64,000 nt of DNA from Amaranthus tricolor (taxonomy: Eukaryota > Streptophyta > Magnoliopsida > Caryophyllales > Amaranthaceae). The stretch lies in assembly GCF_026212465.1 (NCBI RefSeq), contig NC_080048.1, positions 21,502,658-21,566,657 of the forward strand, read 5' to 3'. The first letter of the stretch is position 1; every line of letters begins with the position of its first letter. Positions 40,421 through 52,600 of this stretch are shown here, piece by piece. Made by a program: the position numbers and the translations under genes. The notes under the pieces were generated by a model. It was given only the letters and a program-made list of their open reading frames with translations, made no database searches and had not been told where the DNA came from.

Positions 40421-40756
40421 GTTGTTTCAAAAACCCGCCATTCTAACGTTAAAATAACCTAAAGTATGCACGCACGAAATGCTTTCATTTTTTACATATT
40501 ACACGACTGTTGCACTTCTTTATTCACTCATCTCTGAAACTGCCGGTTTTATTCATCATAATTTGTTCGATTATTGTCTTCAATCTTTCTTCTTCATCAT
40601 CTTTTTGTTCTTGTTCTTCTTTGATCATCATTCTTGCTCTGCTTATTGCTTTTCTTCATCATAATCAAACTTCAAAACTGCGTCTGTATACACATTGTTG
40701 TTGCTCTTCAAACCCACGAAATTTCGACTTATAATTAGTTCTTGCTCTTCTTCAAG

Positions 40757-40879
40757 GTATAATTTTTTAAAGCTTATTAGTTCTCAAACCCATTATTGTT
40801 CAAGCTTGTGTAAATCATAGTCATATTCTTAATATTACTTAGCTTATGTTCTAATATATTTCTATTCATACTCTTTCAG
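40757..40879 (+). other. Probable 5'UTR intron of the CACTA gene
   Basis: Donor caag/gtataat and acceptor ctctttcag/gtactg flank a T-rich segment ending just before the first ATG (40893). The leader before it (about 40060-40756) is rich in ttcttc tracts and codes for nothing convincing. Confidence 0.55.
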
Positions 40880-40892
40880 GTACTGATATATA

Positions 40893-43265
40893 ATGCATCT
40901 ATTCAGAGACGAAATTGTCCCCGAGATTGAGACCTCGGATAATGAGCATCGTAGTTACGACAGTCAAGAGGACCAAATTGTGAGATTCGAGCGTATGGCT
41001 GAAGACGCTCCACCTCTAGACAAAGATTTTGAGACTGAAGACGCCCCACTAGTGGATGCTCCCACTACCAGTAAGAAAAGAAAAGGGCGAGGTCCTACGA
41101 AAAACCTCAAAGTCACGGAACCAATGCATTTGGAATACAATGCATTGGGTCAACCCTGCGGAAAATGGCGTAGGCAATATGGAAAACAAGTGGGCCTATG
41201 TATCCGCAAGATTTCCATATTGCACGCATGGAACGAGGTTCCAGAGGGTTTGAAAAACTCTCTATGGAATGATACTGTGGTAAGCAACTTTACTATTTTT
41301 ACTCATTTAGTTTCATTTTAAAATTAATTTAATTGACAGTAACAAATATAAATTTTTTTTGTCGAATCTTTTCCACATCGAGAGCGATGAGGACAAGAAG
41401 AATGTGTTTCTTTCAGCTGTTGCTGAAAGATTCAGAGATTTCAAATCCAAGCTAGTAACTGGTTGGATTACGAAGACCCGTGCCCGTACGACCAAAAAGG
41501 TCAAAACGGGAAACGAAGGTGGAGAGCAAGCACCTTCGAAGATACCCTACGAAATATGGGGTCACATATCGAAGAGGGATTGGGAGGCCTTTGTTGCCAA
41601 AAGAAAAACTCCCATAGAAGTTGTAAGTATTTCATATATATTATATTATAGTTTACCAATTTGAATTTAATTCTTTTGATTCAGTCATTAAACTAATACA
41701 TGACATTCGATTTCTATTGATTAATTAGGAAAAGCGTGGTAAAGCTTCAGATTCTGCAAGCAAAAGGAAGTTTTTCCATCGCTTAGGCCAGAAAACGTAC
41801 GATGAGGTCCGAAAAGAGTAGGTGGATGCGGGTTTATACCCCAATCAAAGTTCATCCACACCCTCATCTACGACTACCTCCGCATCCGTAAATACTCTTG
41901 CTGGAGATCGGGTGCGTGATTGGTATTGCGGGCTTCATTCCTGAGATGCAAGTGGTAAATTTACCATTAATGATCCGGGAACGAAGAAGGTTGCTGATGC
42001 TGTGGTGAGTTTTGAAATTATTAAGTATATTCTTCATTTGTTTTGTATTCTTTGGCTTTGATGTACTTATACTAATTACTATATATGTCACTTTTTATTT
42101 GAACAGATGGGCTGGAAGGAAAAAGAAGCTACGGGGGAGTTCACCCCAAAAGGCAATGTTGACGCATTGCATATGGTCTTAGGGAAAGACCACAGTGGGC
42201 GGGTAGTCGGAAAGGGAGGCGTCCGCGTGGGGTTACAGAAGGCATTCGGCAAAGAGTGTGTTGCTACTCAATCCCGAACGGCACTGCGGGAAGAAGCAGC
42301 AACCCTCCGAGCGGAGATTACGAAGGACGTTCTCTCGAAGTTGGCCACCGTGTTGCAAAAGATGGGTGCACCCATTGTGGACTTGGCAAACCTGATTGTC
42401 GAGGATCAGGGAAGTCAACATGGGGATTCTGACGCTTTGGTCGAGCCAACACCCGAGCCCATTACCCCCGTAGCACCCCAGCTCTTTACTAATACCGTTG
42501 TTGCTCAAAATCCGGAGCCAACTCCGGTGCCAGTGCTACAGGTACATAGTATTTAAATATATAAGCACTTATTAATTTAAATTGCAACGCTTAATTAAAA
42601 TTTTATTATGATGCTTATTATACTAAACGACACAATTTTCAGGAGGCGACTCCTTGTTCTCTTTTGCTGCCTCAGTTAGGTGTTGCTAGTGATGGCGACT
42701 TAACTGAGGTTGCATATGGTATGGCACAGCCAAATAAAGAGGGCCAAACAGTGCATTCAGTGCCTGTTACAAGTGGCCACATCAGTGTGGCCGTGGAGAC
42801 TATTGTAAAGGGGTTTGAAGATTTCTCACTCCCAATTCCAATGCCAGCATGGAGCCTTGAGAAACTATCAGACGCCCTAGGTAGTTTCGTCACAGGGCCA
42901 TATGCTTGGGTCCGATTCACTAACACGGTAAGAATCATTTGTACCTTATTTATTTTTATTTTTTAATTGCATGCTCACACTAATTTAATTTTTATTTATA
43001 AATTGAAATAGCAAAAGAGTCCAAAGGGATCTTGTAGAGAGGTCGGTTCCTCAGCAAAGGTGTCGACTGGGTCAAAGTCGATGCCAAGCACTCCAATTTT
43101 GACTGATGAGGAGCTAAAAGATCTCTCTCAAGATTGCAAATGGCTGCATTATTGTGCATCTCGCATAAGTGAGGAGGACCCAATCATGTTGCCCCTGCTG
43201 AAGGAGCAATACTGCTTTTCAGAAGACCCGTATGTAATTATTGGTCCTAGTGACATCGGGCAATT
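40893..43265 (+). pseudogene. Ptta/En/Spm-type (Transposase_24-like) CACTA protein, decayed
   Basis: Six exons can be read with GT-AG borders: 40893-41279, about 41340-41622, 41729-42004, 42107-42541, 42643-42927 and 43012-43265 (truncated). The start is the first ATG after the 5'UTR intron. Exons 1-3 match the plant Ptta/En/Spm transposase family (Transposase_24): RGPTKNLK, then NALGQPCGKWRRQYGKQVG, W-x-EVPEGLK-x-LW, later RDWEAFVAKRKTP and KRKFFHRLGQKTYDEVRKE. Exon 4 is charged and helix-prone (GGVRVGLQKAFGKEC onwards); exon 6 ends in IIGPSDIGQFL, a motif that in related CACTA proteins precedes further conserved C-terminal sequence, absent here. In-frame stops are TAG at 41819-41821 and TGA at 41942-41944. 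The exon 1/exon 2 join also gives a stop or the wrong phase. Role in the living element: the second, probably DNA-binding, CACTA protein (inferred). Inactive as it stands. Confidence 0.8.
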
Positions 43266-44234
43266 TTTGAAGTGGTTAGAATTTAATATTGTAGTTATAT
43301 GATAGAAATTACGTATTAAGTGTTTTTGGCACTTTCGCGCATGAAATAGCTCAAGCTTGGTTTGTTTTCCACGAAAGTTTGTACACAACACTATTTTGTA
43401 TATAATATTGTGTTGAAGTGGTTAGAATTGAAAATTCATAGTCATATTCTACAACTTACGTGTTAAGTTGCGATTTTATGGGTTTTTAAGCCTTTTTGGC
43501 ACTTTCGTGCATAATGTAGCTTTGACTTGGTTTGATTTGCGCGAAACTTGGCACACAACACTATTTGGTATTTATTATTTCTTTACGTTGTTAGAATTCA
43601 ATATGGTAGTCATATACTAGAAATTACGTGTTTAGTTGTGATTTTATGCGTTTTTTAAGCCTTTTTGGCACTTTGGTGCATAATGTAGCTTAAACATGGT
43701 TTGTTTTGCACGAAACTTGGCACACAACACTATTTCGTATACATTATTGTATTAAAGGGGTTTAGAATTGAAAATCATAGTCATATGCTAGAAATTACAT
43801 GTTACGTTGCGATTTTATGGGTTTTTGAGCTTTATGGCACTTTCACATCTAAAACAAACTTGGTTTATTTTGCACGAAATTCGGCACACAATAATATTTG
43901 GTATATATTGTTGTGCTGAAATGGTTTGAATTGAAAATCATAGTCATATGCTAGAAATTACGTCTTAAGTATCGATTTTATGGGTTTTTTAAGCATTTCT
44001 GGATCTTTCATGCATAAAGCAGCTCAAACATGGTTTGTTTTACACGAAACATGGGCACACAACACTATTTGGTATATATTATAGTGTTGAAGTGCTTAGA
44101 ATTAAAAATCACAGTCATATGCAAGATATTACGTTTTAAGTTGCGATCTAATGGGGTTTTTAAGCCTTTTTGGCACATTCGTGCATAATGTAGCTCAAAC
44201 TTGGTTTGTTTTGCATGAAACTCGGCACACAACA
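43266..44234 (+). repeat. Satellite array, transitional between families A and B
   Basis: Begins at gaagtggttagaattt without any CACTA terminus. Its first monomers (m5-like, m6-like, then an m7/m3 hybrid with gtagctttgacttgg) follow the same order as 36390-36800. The next ones (gtatacattattgtatt, aaggggtttagaattg) match 36840-37250. It ends at an assembly gap. No genes seen. Confidence 0.9.
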
Positions 44235-44334
44235 NNNNNNNNNNNNNNNNNNNNNNNNNNNNNNNNNNNNNNNNNNNNNNNNNNNNNNNNNNNNNNNNNN
44301 NNNNNNNNNNNNNNNNNNNNNNNNNNNNNNNNNN
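44235..44334. other. Assembly gap (100 N)
   Basis: Exactly 100 N, the usual placeholder for a gap of unknown size. It lies in satellite, so the true number of repeats here is unknown. Confidence 0.99.
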
Positions 44335-47300
44335 TTTGGCACTTTCGTGCATAAAGTAGCTCAAACTTGGTTTGTTTTGCACGAAACTTAGCGCACAACA
44401 CTATTTCGTATATATTATTGTGTTAAAGTGGTTAGAATTCAAAATCATAGTCATATGCTAGAAATTACGTGTGAAGTTGCGATTTTATGGGTTTTAAAGC
44501 TTTTATGGCACTTTCGCGCCTAAGGAAGCTCAAACTTGGTTTATTTTGCACAAAATTTGGCACACAATACTATTTGGTATATATTGTGGTGCTGAAGTTG
44601 TTAGAATTGAAAATAATAGTCATATGCTAGAAATTACGTGTTAAGTATCGTTTTTATGGATTTTTAACCCTTTTTGACACTTTCGTGCATAAAGTAGCTC
44701 AAACTTGGTTTGTTTTGCACGAAACATGGCACACAACACTATTTCGTATATATTATTGTATTGAAGTCGTTAGAATTGAAAATCATAGTCATATGCTAGA
44801 AATTACGTGTGAAGTTGCGATTTTATGGGTTTTTAAGATTTTATCGCACCTTTCGCGCCTAAAGTAGATCAAACTTGGTTTATTTTGCACGAAATTTGGC
44901 ACACAATACTATTTGGTATATATTGTTGTGCTGAAGTTGATAGAATTGAAAATTATAGTCATATACTAGAAATTACGTGTTAAGTATCGATTTTTATGGG
45001 TTTTTAAGCATTTTTGGAACTTTCGTGCATAAAGTAGCTCAAACATGGTTTGTTTTACACGAAACATGGCACACAAAACTGTTTGGTATATATTTTTGTG
45101 TTGAAGTGGTTAGAATTAAAAATCATAGTCATATGCAAGAAATTACTTTTTAAGTTGCTATCTTATGGGGTTTTTAAGCCTTTCTGGCACTTTCGTGCAT
45201 AAAGTAGCTCAAACTTGGTTTGTTTTGCACGAAACTTAGCGCACAACACTATTTCGTATATATTATTGTGTTAAAGTGGTTAGAATTCAAAATCATAGTC
45301 ATATGCTAGAAATTACGTGTGAAGTTGCGATTTTATGGGTTTTTAAAGCTTTTATGGCACTTTCGCGCCTAAGGAAGCTCAAACTTGGTTTATTTTGCAC
45401 AAAATTTGGCACACAATACTATTTGGTATATATTGTGGTGCTGAAGTTGTTAGAATTGAAAATAATAGTCATATGCTAGAAATTACGTGTTAAGTATCGT
45501 TTTTATGGATTTTTAACCCTTTTTAGCACTTTCGTGCATAAAGTAGCTCAAACTTGGTTTGTTTTGCACGAAACATGGCACATAACACTATTTCGTATAT
45601 ATTATTGTATTGAAGTGGTTAGAATTGAAAATCATAGTCATATGCTAGAAATTACGTGTCAAGTTGCGATTTTATGGGTTTTTAAGCTTTTATCGCACTT
45701 TCGCGCCTAAAGTAGATCAAACTTGGTTTATTTTGCACGAAATTTGGCACACAATACTATTTGGTATATATTGTTGTGCTGAAGTTGTTAGAATTGAAAA
45801 TTATAGTCATATACTAGAAATTACGTGTTAAGTATCGATTTTATGGGTTTTTAAGCATTTTTGGAATTTTCGTGCATAAAGTAGCTCAAACATGGTTTGT
45901 TTTACACGAAACATGGCACACAAAACTGTTTGGTATATATTTTTGTGTTGAAGTGGTTAGAATTAAAAATCATAGTCATATGCATGAAATTACTTTTTAA
46001 GTTGCTATCTTATGGGGTTTTTAAGCCTTTTTGGCACTTTCGTGCATAAAGTAAACTTGGTTTGTTTTGCACGAAACTTAGCGCACAACACTATTTCGTA
46101 TATATTATTGTGTTAAAGTGGTTAGAATTCAAAATCATAGTCATATGCTAGAAATTACGTGTGAAGTTGCGATTTTATGGGTTTTTAAGCTTTTATCGCA
46201 CTTTCGCGCCTAAAGTAGATCAAACTTGGTTTATTTTACACGAAATTTGGCACACAATACTATTTGGTATATATTGTTGGCTGAAGTTGATAGAATTGAA
46301 AAATATAGTCATATACTAGAAATTACGTGTTAAGTATCGATTTTATGGGTTTTTAAGCATTTTTGGAACTTTCGTGCATAAAGTAGCTCAAACATGGTTT
46401 GTTTTACACGAAACATGGACACACAAAACTGTTTGGTATGTATTTTGTGTTGAAGTGGTTAGAATTAAAAATCATAGTCATATGCAAGAAATTACTTTTT
46501 TAAGCTGCTATCTTATGGGGTTTTTAAGCCTTTTTGGCACTTTCCGTGCATAAAGTAGCTCAAACTTGGTTTGTTTTGCACGAAACTTAGCGCACAACAC
46601 TATTTCGTATATATTATTGTGTTAAAGTGGTTAGAATTCAAAATCATAGTCATATGCTAGAAATTACGTGTGAAGTTGCGATTTTATGGGTTTTAAAGCT
46701 TTTATGGCACTTTCGCGCCTAAGGAAGCTCAAACTTGGTTTATTTTGCACAAAATTTGGCACACAATACTATTTGGTATATATTGTGGTGCTGAAGTTGT
46801 TAGAATTGAAAATAATAGTCATATGCTAGAAATTACGTGTTAAGTATCGTTTTTATGGATTTTTATCCCTTTTTGGCACTTTCGTGTATAAAGTAGCTCA
46901 AACTTGGTTTGTTTTGCACGAAACATGGCACATAACACTATTTCGTATATATTATTGTATTGAAGTGGTTAGAATTGAAAATCATAGTCATATGCTAGAA
47001 ATTACGTGTGAAGTTGCGATTTTATGGGTTTTTAAGTTTTTATCGCACTTTCGCGCCTAAAGTAGATCAAACTTGGTTTATTTTGCACGAAATTTGGCAC
47101 ACAATACTATTTGGTATATATTGTTGTGCTGAAGTTGATAGAATTGAAAATTATAGTCATATACTAGAAATTACGTGTTAAGTATCGATTTTATGGGTTT
47201 TTAAGCATTTTTGGAATTTTCGTGCATAAAGTAGCTCAAACATGGTTTGTTTTACACGAAACATGGCACACAAAACTGTTTGGTATATATTTTTGTGTTG

Positions 47301-49685
47301 AAGTGGTTAGAATTAAAAATCATAGACATATGCAAGAAATTACTTTTTAAGTTGCTATCTTATGGGGTTTTTAAGCCTTTTTGGCACTTTCGTGCATAAA
47401 GTAGCTCAAACTTGGTTTGTTTTGCACGAAACTTAGCGCACAACACTATTTCGTATATATTATTGTGTTAAAGTGGTTAGAATTCAAAATCATAGTCATA
47501 TGCTAGAAATTACGTGTGAAGTTTCGATTTTATGGGTTTTAAAGCTTTTATGGCACTTTCGCGCCTAAGGAAGCTCAAACTTGGTTTATTTTGCACAAAA
47601 TTTGGCACACAATTACTATTTGGTATATATTTGTGGTGCTGAAGTTGTTAGAATTGAAAATAATAGTCATATGCTAGAAATTACGTGTTAAGTATCGTTT
47701 TTATGGATTTTTAACCCTTTTTGGAACTTTCGTGCATAAAGTAGCTCAAACTTGGTTTGTTTTGCACGAAACATGGCACATAACACTATTTCGTATATAT
47801 TATTGTATTGAAGTGGTTAGAATTGAAAATCATAGTCATATGCTAGAAATTACGTGTGAAGTTGCGATTTTATGGGTTTTTAAGTTTTTATCGCACTTTC
47901 GCGCCTAAAGTAGATCAAACTTGGTTTATTTTGCACGAAATTTGGCACACAATACTATTTGGTATATATTGTTGTGCTGAAGTTGATAGAATTGAAAATT
48001 ATAGTCATATACTAGAAATTACGTGTTAAGTATCGATTTTATGGGTTTTTAAGCATTTTTGGAACTTTCGTGCATAAAGTAGCTCAAACATGGTTTGTTT
48101 TACACGAAACATGGCACACAAAACTGTTTGGTATATATTTTTGTGTTGAAGTGGTTAGAATTAAAAATCATAGTCATATGCAAGAAATTACTTTTTAAGT
48201 TGCTATCTTTTGGGGTTTTTAAGCCATTTTGGCACTTTCGTGCATAAAGTAGCTCAAACTTGGTTTGTTTTGCACGAAACTTAGCGCACAACACTATTTC
48301 GTATATATTATTGTGGTTAAAGTGGTTAGAATTCAAAATCATAGTCATATGCTAGAAATTACGTGTGAAGTTTCGATTTTATGGGTTTTAAAGCTTTTAT
48401 GCACTTTCGCGCCTAAGGAAGCTCAAACTTGGTTTATTTTGCACAAAATTTGGCACACAATACTATTTGGTATATATTGTGGTGCTGAAGTTGTTAGAAT
48501 TGAAAATAATAGTCATATGCTAGAAATTACGTGTTAAGTATCGTTTTTATGGATTTTTAACCCTTTTTGGCACTTTCGTGCATAAAGTAGCTCAAACTTG
48601 GTTTGTTTTACACGAAACATGGCACATAACACTATTTCGTATATATTATTGTATTGAAGTGGTTAGAATTGAAAATCATAGTCATATGCTAGAAATTACG
48701 TGTGAAGTTGCGATTTTATGGGTTTTTAAGCTTTTATCGCACTTTCGCGCCTAAAGTAGATCAAACTTGGTTTATTTTGCACGAAATTTGGCACACAATA
48801 CTATTTGGTATATATTGTTGTGCTGAAGTTGTTAGAATTGAAAATTATAGTCATATACTAGAAATTACGTGTTAAGTATCGATTTTATGGGTTTTTAAGC
48901 ATTTTTGGAACTTTCGTGCATAAAGTAGCTCAAACATGGTTTGTTTTAAACGAAACATGGCACACAAAACTATTTGGTATATATTTTTGTGTTGAAGTGG
49001 TTAGAATTAAAAATCATAGTCATATGCAAGAAATTACTTTTTAAGTTGCTATCTTATGGGGTTTTTAAGCCTTTTTGGCACTTTCGTGCATAAAGTAGCT
49101 CAAACTTGGTTTGTTTTGCACGAAACTTAGCGCACAACACTATTTCGTATATATTATTGTGTTAAAGTGGTTAGAATTCAAAATCATAGTCATATGCTAG
49201 AAATTACGTGTGAAGTTGCGATTTTATGGGTTTTAAAGCATTTATGGCACTTTCGCGCCTAAGGAAGCTCAAACTTGGTTTATTTTGCACAAAATTTGGC
49301 ACACAATACTATTTGGTATATATTGTGGTGCTGAAGTTGTTAGAATTGAAAATAATAGTCATATGCTAGAAATTACGTGTTAAGTATCGTTTTTATGGAT
49401 TTTTAACCCTTTTTGGCACTTTCGTGCATAAAGTAGCTCAAACTTGGTTTGTTTTGCACGAAACATGGCACACAACACTATTTCGTATATATTATTGTAT
49501 TGAAGTGGTTAGAATTGAAAATCATAGTCATATGCTAGAAATTACGTGTGATGTTGCGATTTTATGGGTTTTTAAGCTTTTATCGCACTTTCGCGCCTAA
49601 AGTAGATCAAACTTGGTTTATTTTGCACGAAATTTGGCACACAATACTATTTGGTATATATTGTTGTGTTGAAGTTGTTAGACTA
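44335..49685 (+). repeat. Satellite array, family B (5-monomer HOR, ~847 bp)
   Basis: Five distinguishable ~169-bp monomers repeat in order: b1 cttagcgcacaac with gtgttaaagtgg; b2 ctaaggaagctc with tattgtggtgctg; b3 acatggcacataac with ttgtattgaag; b4 aaagtagatcaaac with gttgtgctgaag; b5 gttttacacgaaac with gcaagaaattactt. Starts of b1 lie at 44347, 45195, 46042, 46546, 47392, 48240 and 49086. Steps are 846-848 bp except 46042-46546 (504 bp), where b1 passes into the end of b3 and b2 is lost. The order breaks at about 49685. No genes seen. Confidence 0.95.
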
Positions 49686-52600
49686 GAAATTCATTGTCAT
49701 ATGCTAGAAATTACGTGTTAAGTTGCGATTTATGCGTTTTTATGCATTTTTGACATTTTCACGCTTAAAGTAGTTTAAAGTTGGTTTATTTTGCACGAAA
49801 CATGGCACACAACACTATTTGTATAAATTATTTTGTTTAATTTGTTAGAATTGAATATCATAGTTATATTCTTGAAAGTACGTGTTAAGTTGCGATTTTA
49901 TGGGTTTTTAAATGTTTTTTGGCACTTTCGCGCGTAAAGTATCTCAAACTTGGTTTGTTTTGCACGAATGTTGGCACAGAACACAATTTGGTTTATATTT
50001 TTGTGTTTACGTGGTTTGAATTGAATATCATAGTCATATGCTAGAAATTACGTGTTTCGTGTTGATTTTATTTGTTTTTAAGCCTTTTTGGCACTTTGAC
50101 GCATAAAGTAGCTCAAACTTGATTTGTTTTGCAAGAAACCTTGCACACAACACAATTTGGTATATATTATTGTATTAAAGTGGTTAGAATTGAAAATCAT
50201 AGTCATATGCTTGAAATTACGTGTTAAGTTGCGATTTTTTGGGTATTTATGCTTTTTTGCCACTTTCGCGCATAAAATAGCTCAAACATTGTTTATTTTT
50301 TGCACGAAACTTAACACACAAAACTATTGGTATTAACTATTGTGTTCAAGTGATTAGAATTTAAATCAATGTTATATGCTTGAAAATACGTGTTAAGTTG
50401 CGATTTTATGGGTTTTTTAGTTTTTTTTGAACTCTCGCGCGTAAAGAAGCTCAAACTTGGTTTGTTTTGCACGAAAGTTGGCACACAACACGATTTGGTT
50501 TATATTATTGTGTTTACGTGGTTAAAATTGAATATCATAGTCATATGCCTGGAAATTACGTGTTTAGTGTTGATTTTATGCATTTTTAAGCCTTTTTGGC
50601 ACTTTCGCGCATAAAGTAGCTCAAACATGGTTTGTTTTGTAGAACTTTTGGCACACAACACTATTTGGTATATATTGTTGTATTGAAGTGGTTAGAATGG
50701 AACATCATAGTCATATGCTAGAAATTACGTGTTAAGTTGCGATTTTATGGGTTTTTAAACTTTTATGGCACTTTCGCGCCTAAAGTAGCTCAAACTTGGT
50801 TTATTTTGCACGAAATTTGGCACACAATACTACTTGGTATATATTGTTGTGTTGAAGTTGTTAGAAAAAATCATAGTCATATGCTAGAAATTATGTGTTA
50901 AAATGCAATATTATACGTTTTTATGCATTTTTTGCACCTTCATGCATAAAGTAGCTCAACCTTTGTTTGTTTTTGCACGAAACTTTGCACACAACATTAT
51001 TTGTATAAATTATTGTGTTGAAGTGGTTAGAATTGAATATCATAGTTCTATGCTTGAAAAGTACGTGTTAAGTTGCGATATTATGGGTTTTTAAGTGTTT
51101 TTTGGCACTCTCGCACGTAAAGGATCTCATACTTGGTTTGTTTTGCACGAAAGTTAGCACACAACACGATTTGGTTTATATTATTGTGTTTACGTGGTTA
51201 GAATTGAATATCATAGTCTTATGCTAGAAATTACATGTTTAGTGTTGATTTTATGCGTTTTTAAGCCTTTTTAGCACTTTTGCGCATAAAGTAGCTCAAA
51301 CATGGTTTGTTTTGCACGAAATTTGGCACACATCACTATTTGGTATATATTATTGTATTGAAGTGGTTAGAATGGAACATCATAGTCATATGCTAGAAAT
51401 TACGTGTTAAGTTGCGATTTTATGGGTTTTTAAACTTTTATGGCACTTTCGCGCCTAAAGTAGCTCAAAGTTGTTGTGTTGAAGTTGTTAGAAAAAATCA
51501 TAGTCATATGCTAGAAATTACGTGTTAAAATGCGATTTTATGCGTTTTTATGCAATTTTGGCACTTTTCGCGCATAAAGTAGCTCAACCTTTGTTTGTTT
51601 TTGCACGAAACTTTGCACACCAACACTATTTGTATAAATTATTGTGTTGAAGTGGTTAGAATTGAATATCATAGTTATATGCTTGAAAGTACATGTTAAG
51701 TTGCGATTTTCTGGGTTTTTTAGTGTTTTTGGCACTTTCGCGCGTAAAGTATCTCAAACTTGGTTTATTTTGCACGAAAGTTGGCACAAAACGCTATTTG
51801 GTTTATATTATTGTGTTTACGTGGTTAGAATTGAATATCATAGTCATATGCTAGAAATTACGTGTTTCGTGTTGATTTTATGCGTTTTTAAGCCTTTTTG
51901 GCACTTTTGCACATAAAGTAGCTCAAACTTGGTTTGTTTCGCACGAAACTTTGCACACAACACAATTTGGTATATATTATTGTATTCAAGTGGTTTGAAT
52001 GGAAAATTATAGTCATATGCTAGAAATTACATGTTAAGTTGCGATTTTATAGGTATTTATGCTTTTTTGGCACTTTCGCGCATAAAATAGCTCAAACATT
52101 GTTTGTTTTTGCACAAAACTCAACACACAACACTATTGGTATAAACTATTGTGTTGAAGTGGTTAGAATTGAATATCATTGTTATATGCTTGAAAGTACG
52201 TGTTAAGTTGCGATTTTATGGGTTTTTAAGTGTTTTTGGCACTCTCGCGCGTAAAGGAGCTCAAACTTGGTTTGTTTTACACGAAAGTTGACACACAACA
52301 CGATTTGGTTTATATTATTGTGTTTACGTGGTTAGAATTTAATATCAAAGTCCATATGCTAGAAATTACGTGTTGAGTGTTGATTTTATGTGTTTTTAAG
52401 CCTTTTGGCACTTTTGCGCATATAGTAGCTCAAATATGGTTTGTTTTGCACGAAACTTGGCACACAAACACTATTTAGTATATATTATTGTATTGAAGTG
52501 GTTCGAATGGAATATAATAGTCATATGCTAGAAATTACGTGTTAAGTTGCGATTTTATGGGTTTTTAAACTTTAATGGCATTTTCGCGCCTAAAGTAGCT

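Larger units (their letters stand above)
39740..43265 (+). mobile_element. CACTA (En/Spm-type) transposon, 3'-truncated
   Basis: Starts with the terminal motif CACTAGTGGAAAAAA at 39740, directly after satellite attac, so the 3-bp target copy would be tac. A subterminal zone of inverted TGCTGCGGTT/AACCGCAGCA units follows to about 40420, then a leader and a decayed six-exon gene. The element has no right terminus: the coding sequence stops in mid-exon and satellite resumes at about 43266 in a different monomer phase. A later deletion or exchange therefore removed the 3' end together with some satellite. The same 5' terminus occurs at 59386, so both are members of one family. Confidence 0.9.

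Noticed and set aside
42233..42508. Minus-strand frame opposite exon 4 of the CACTA gene
   Set aside because: Shadow of the real sense-strand exon, which has homology and splice sites.
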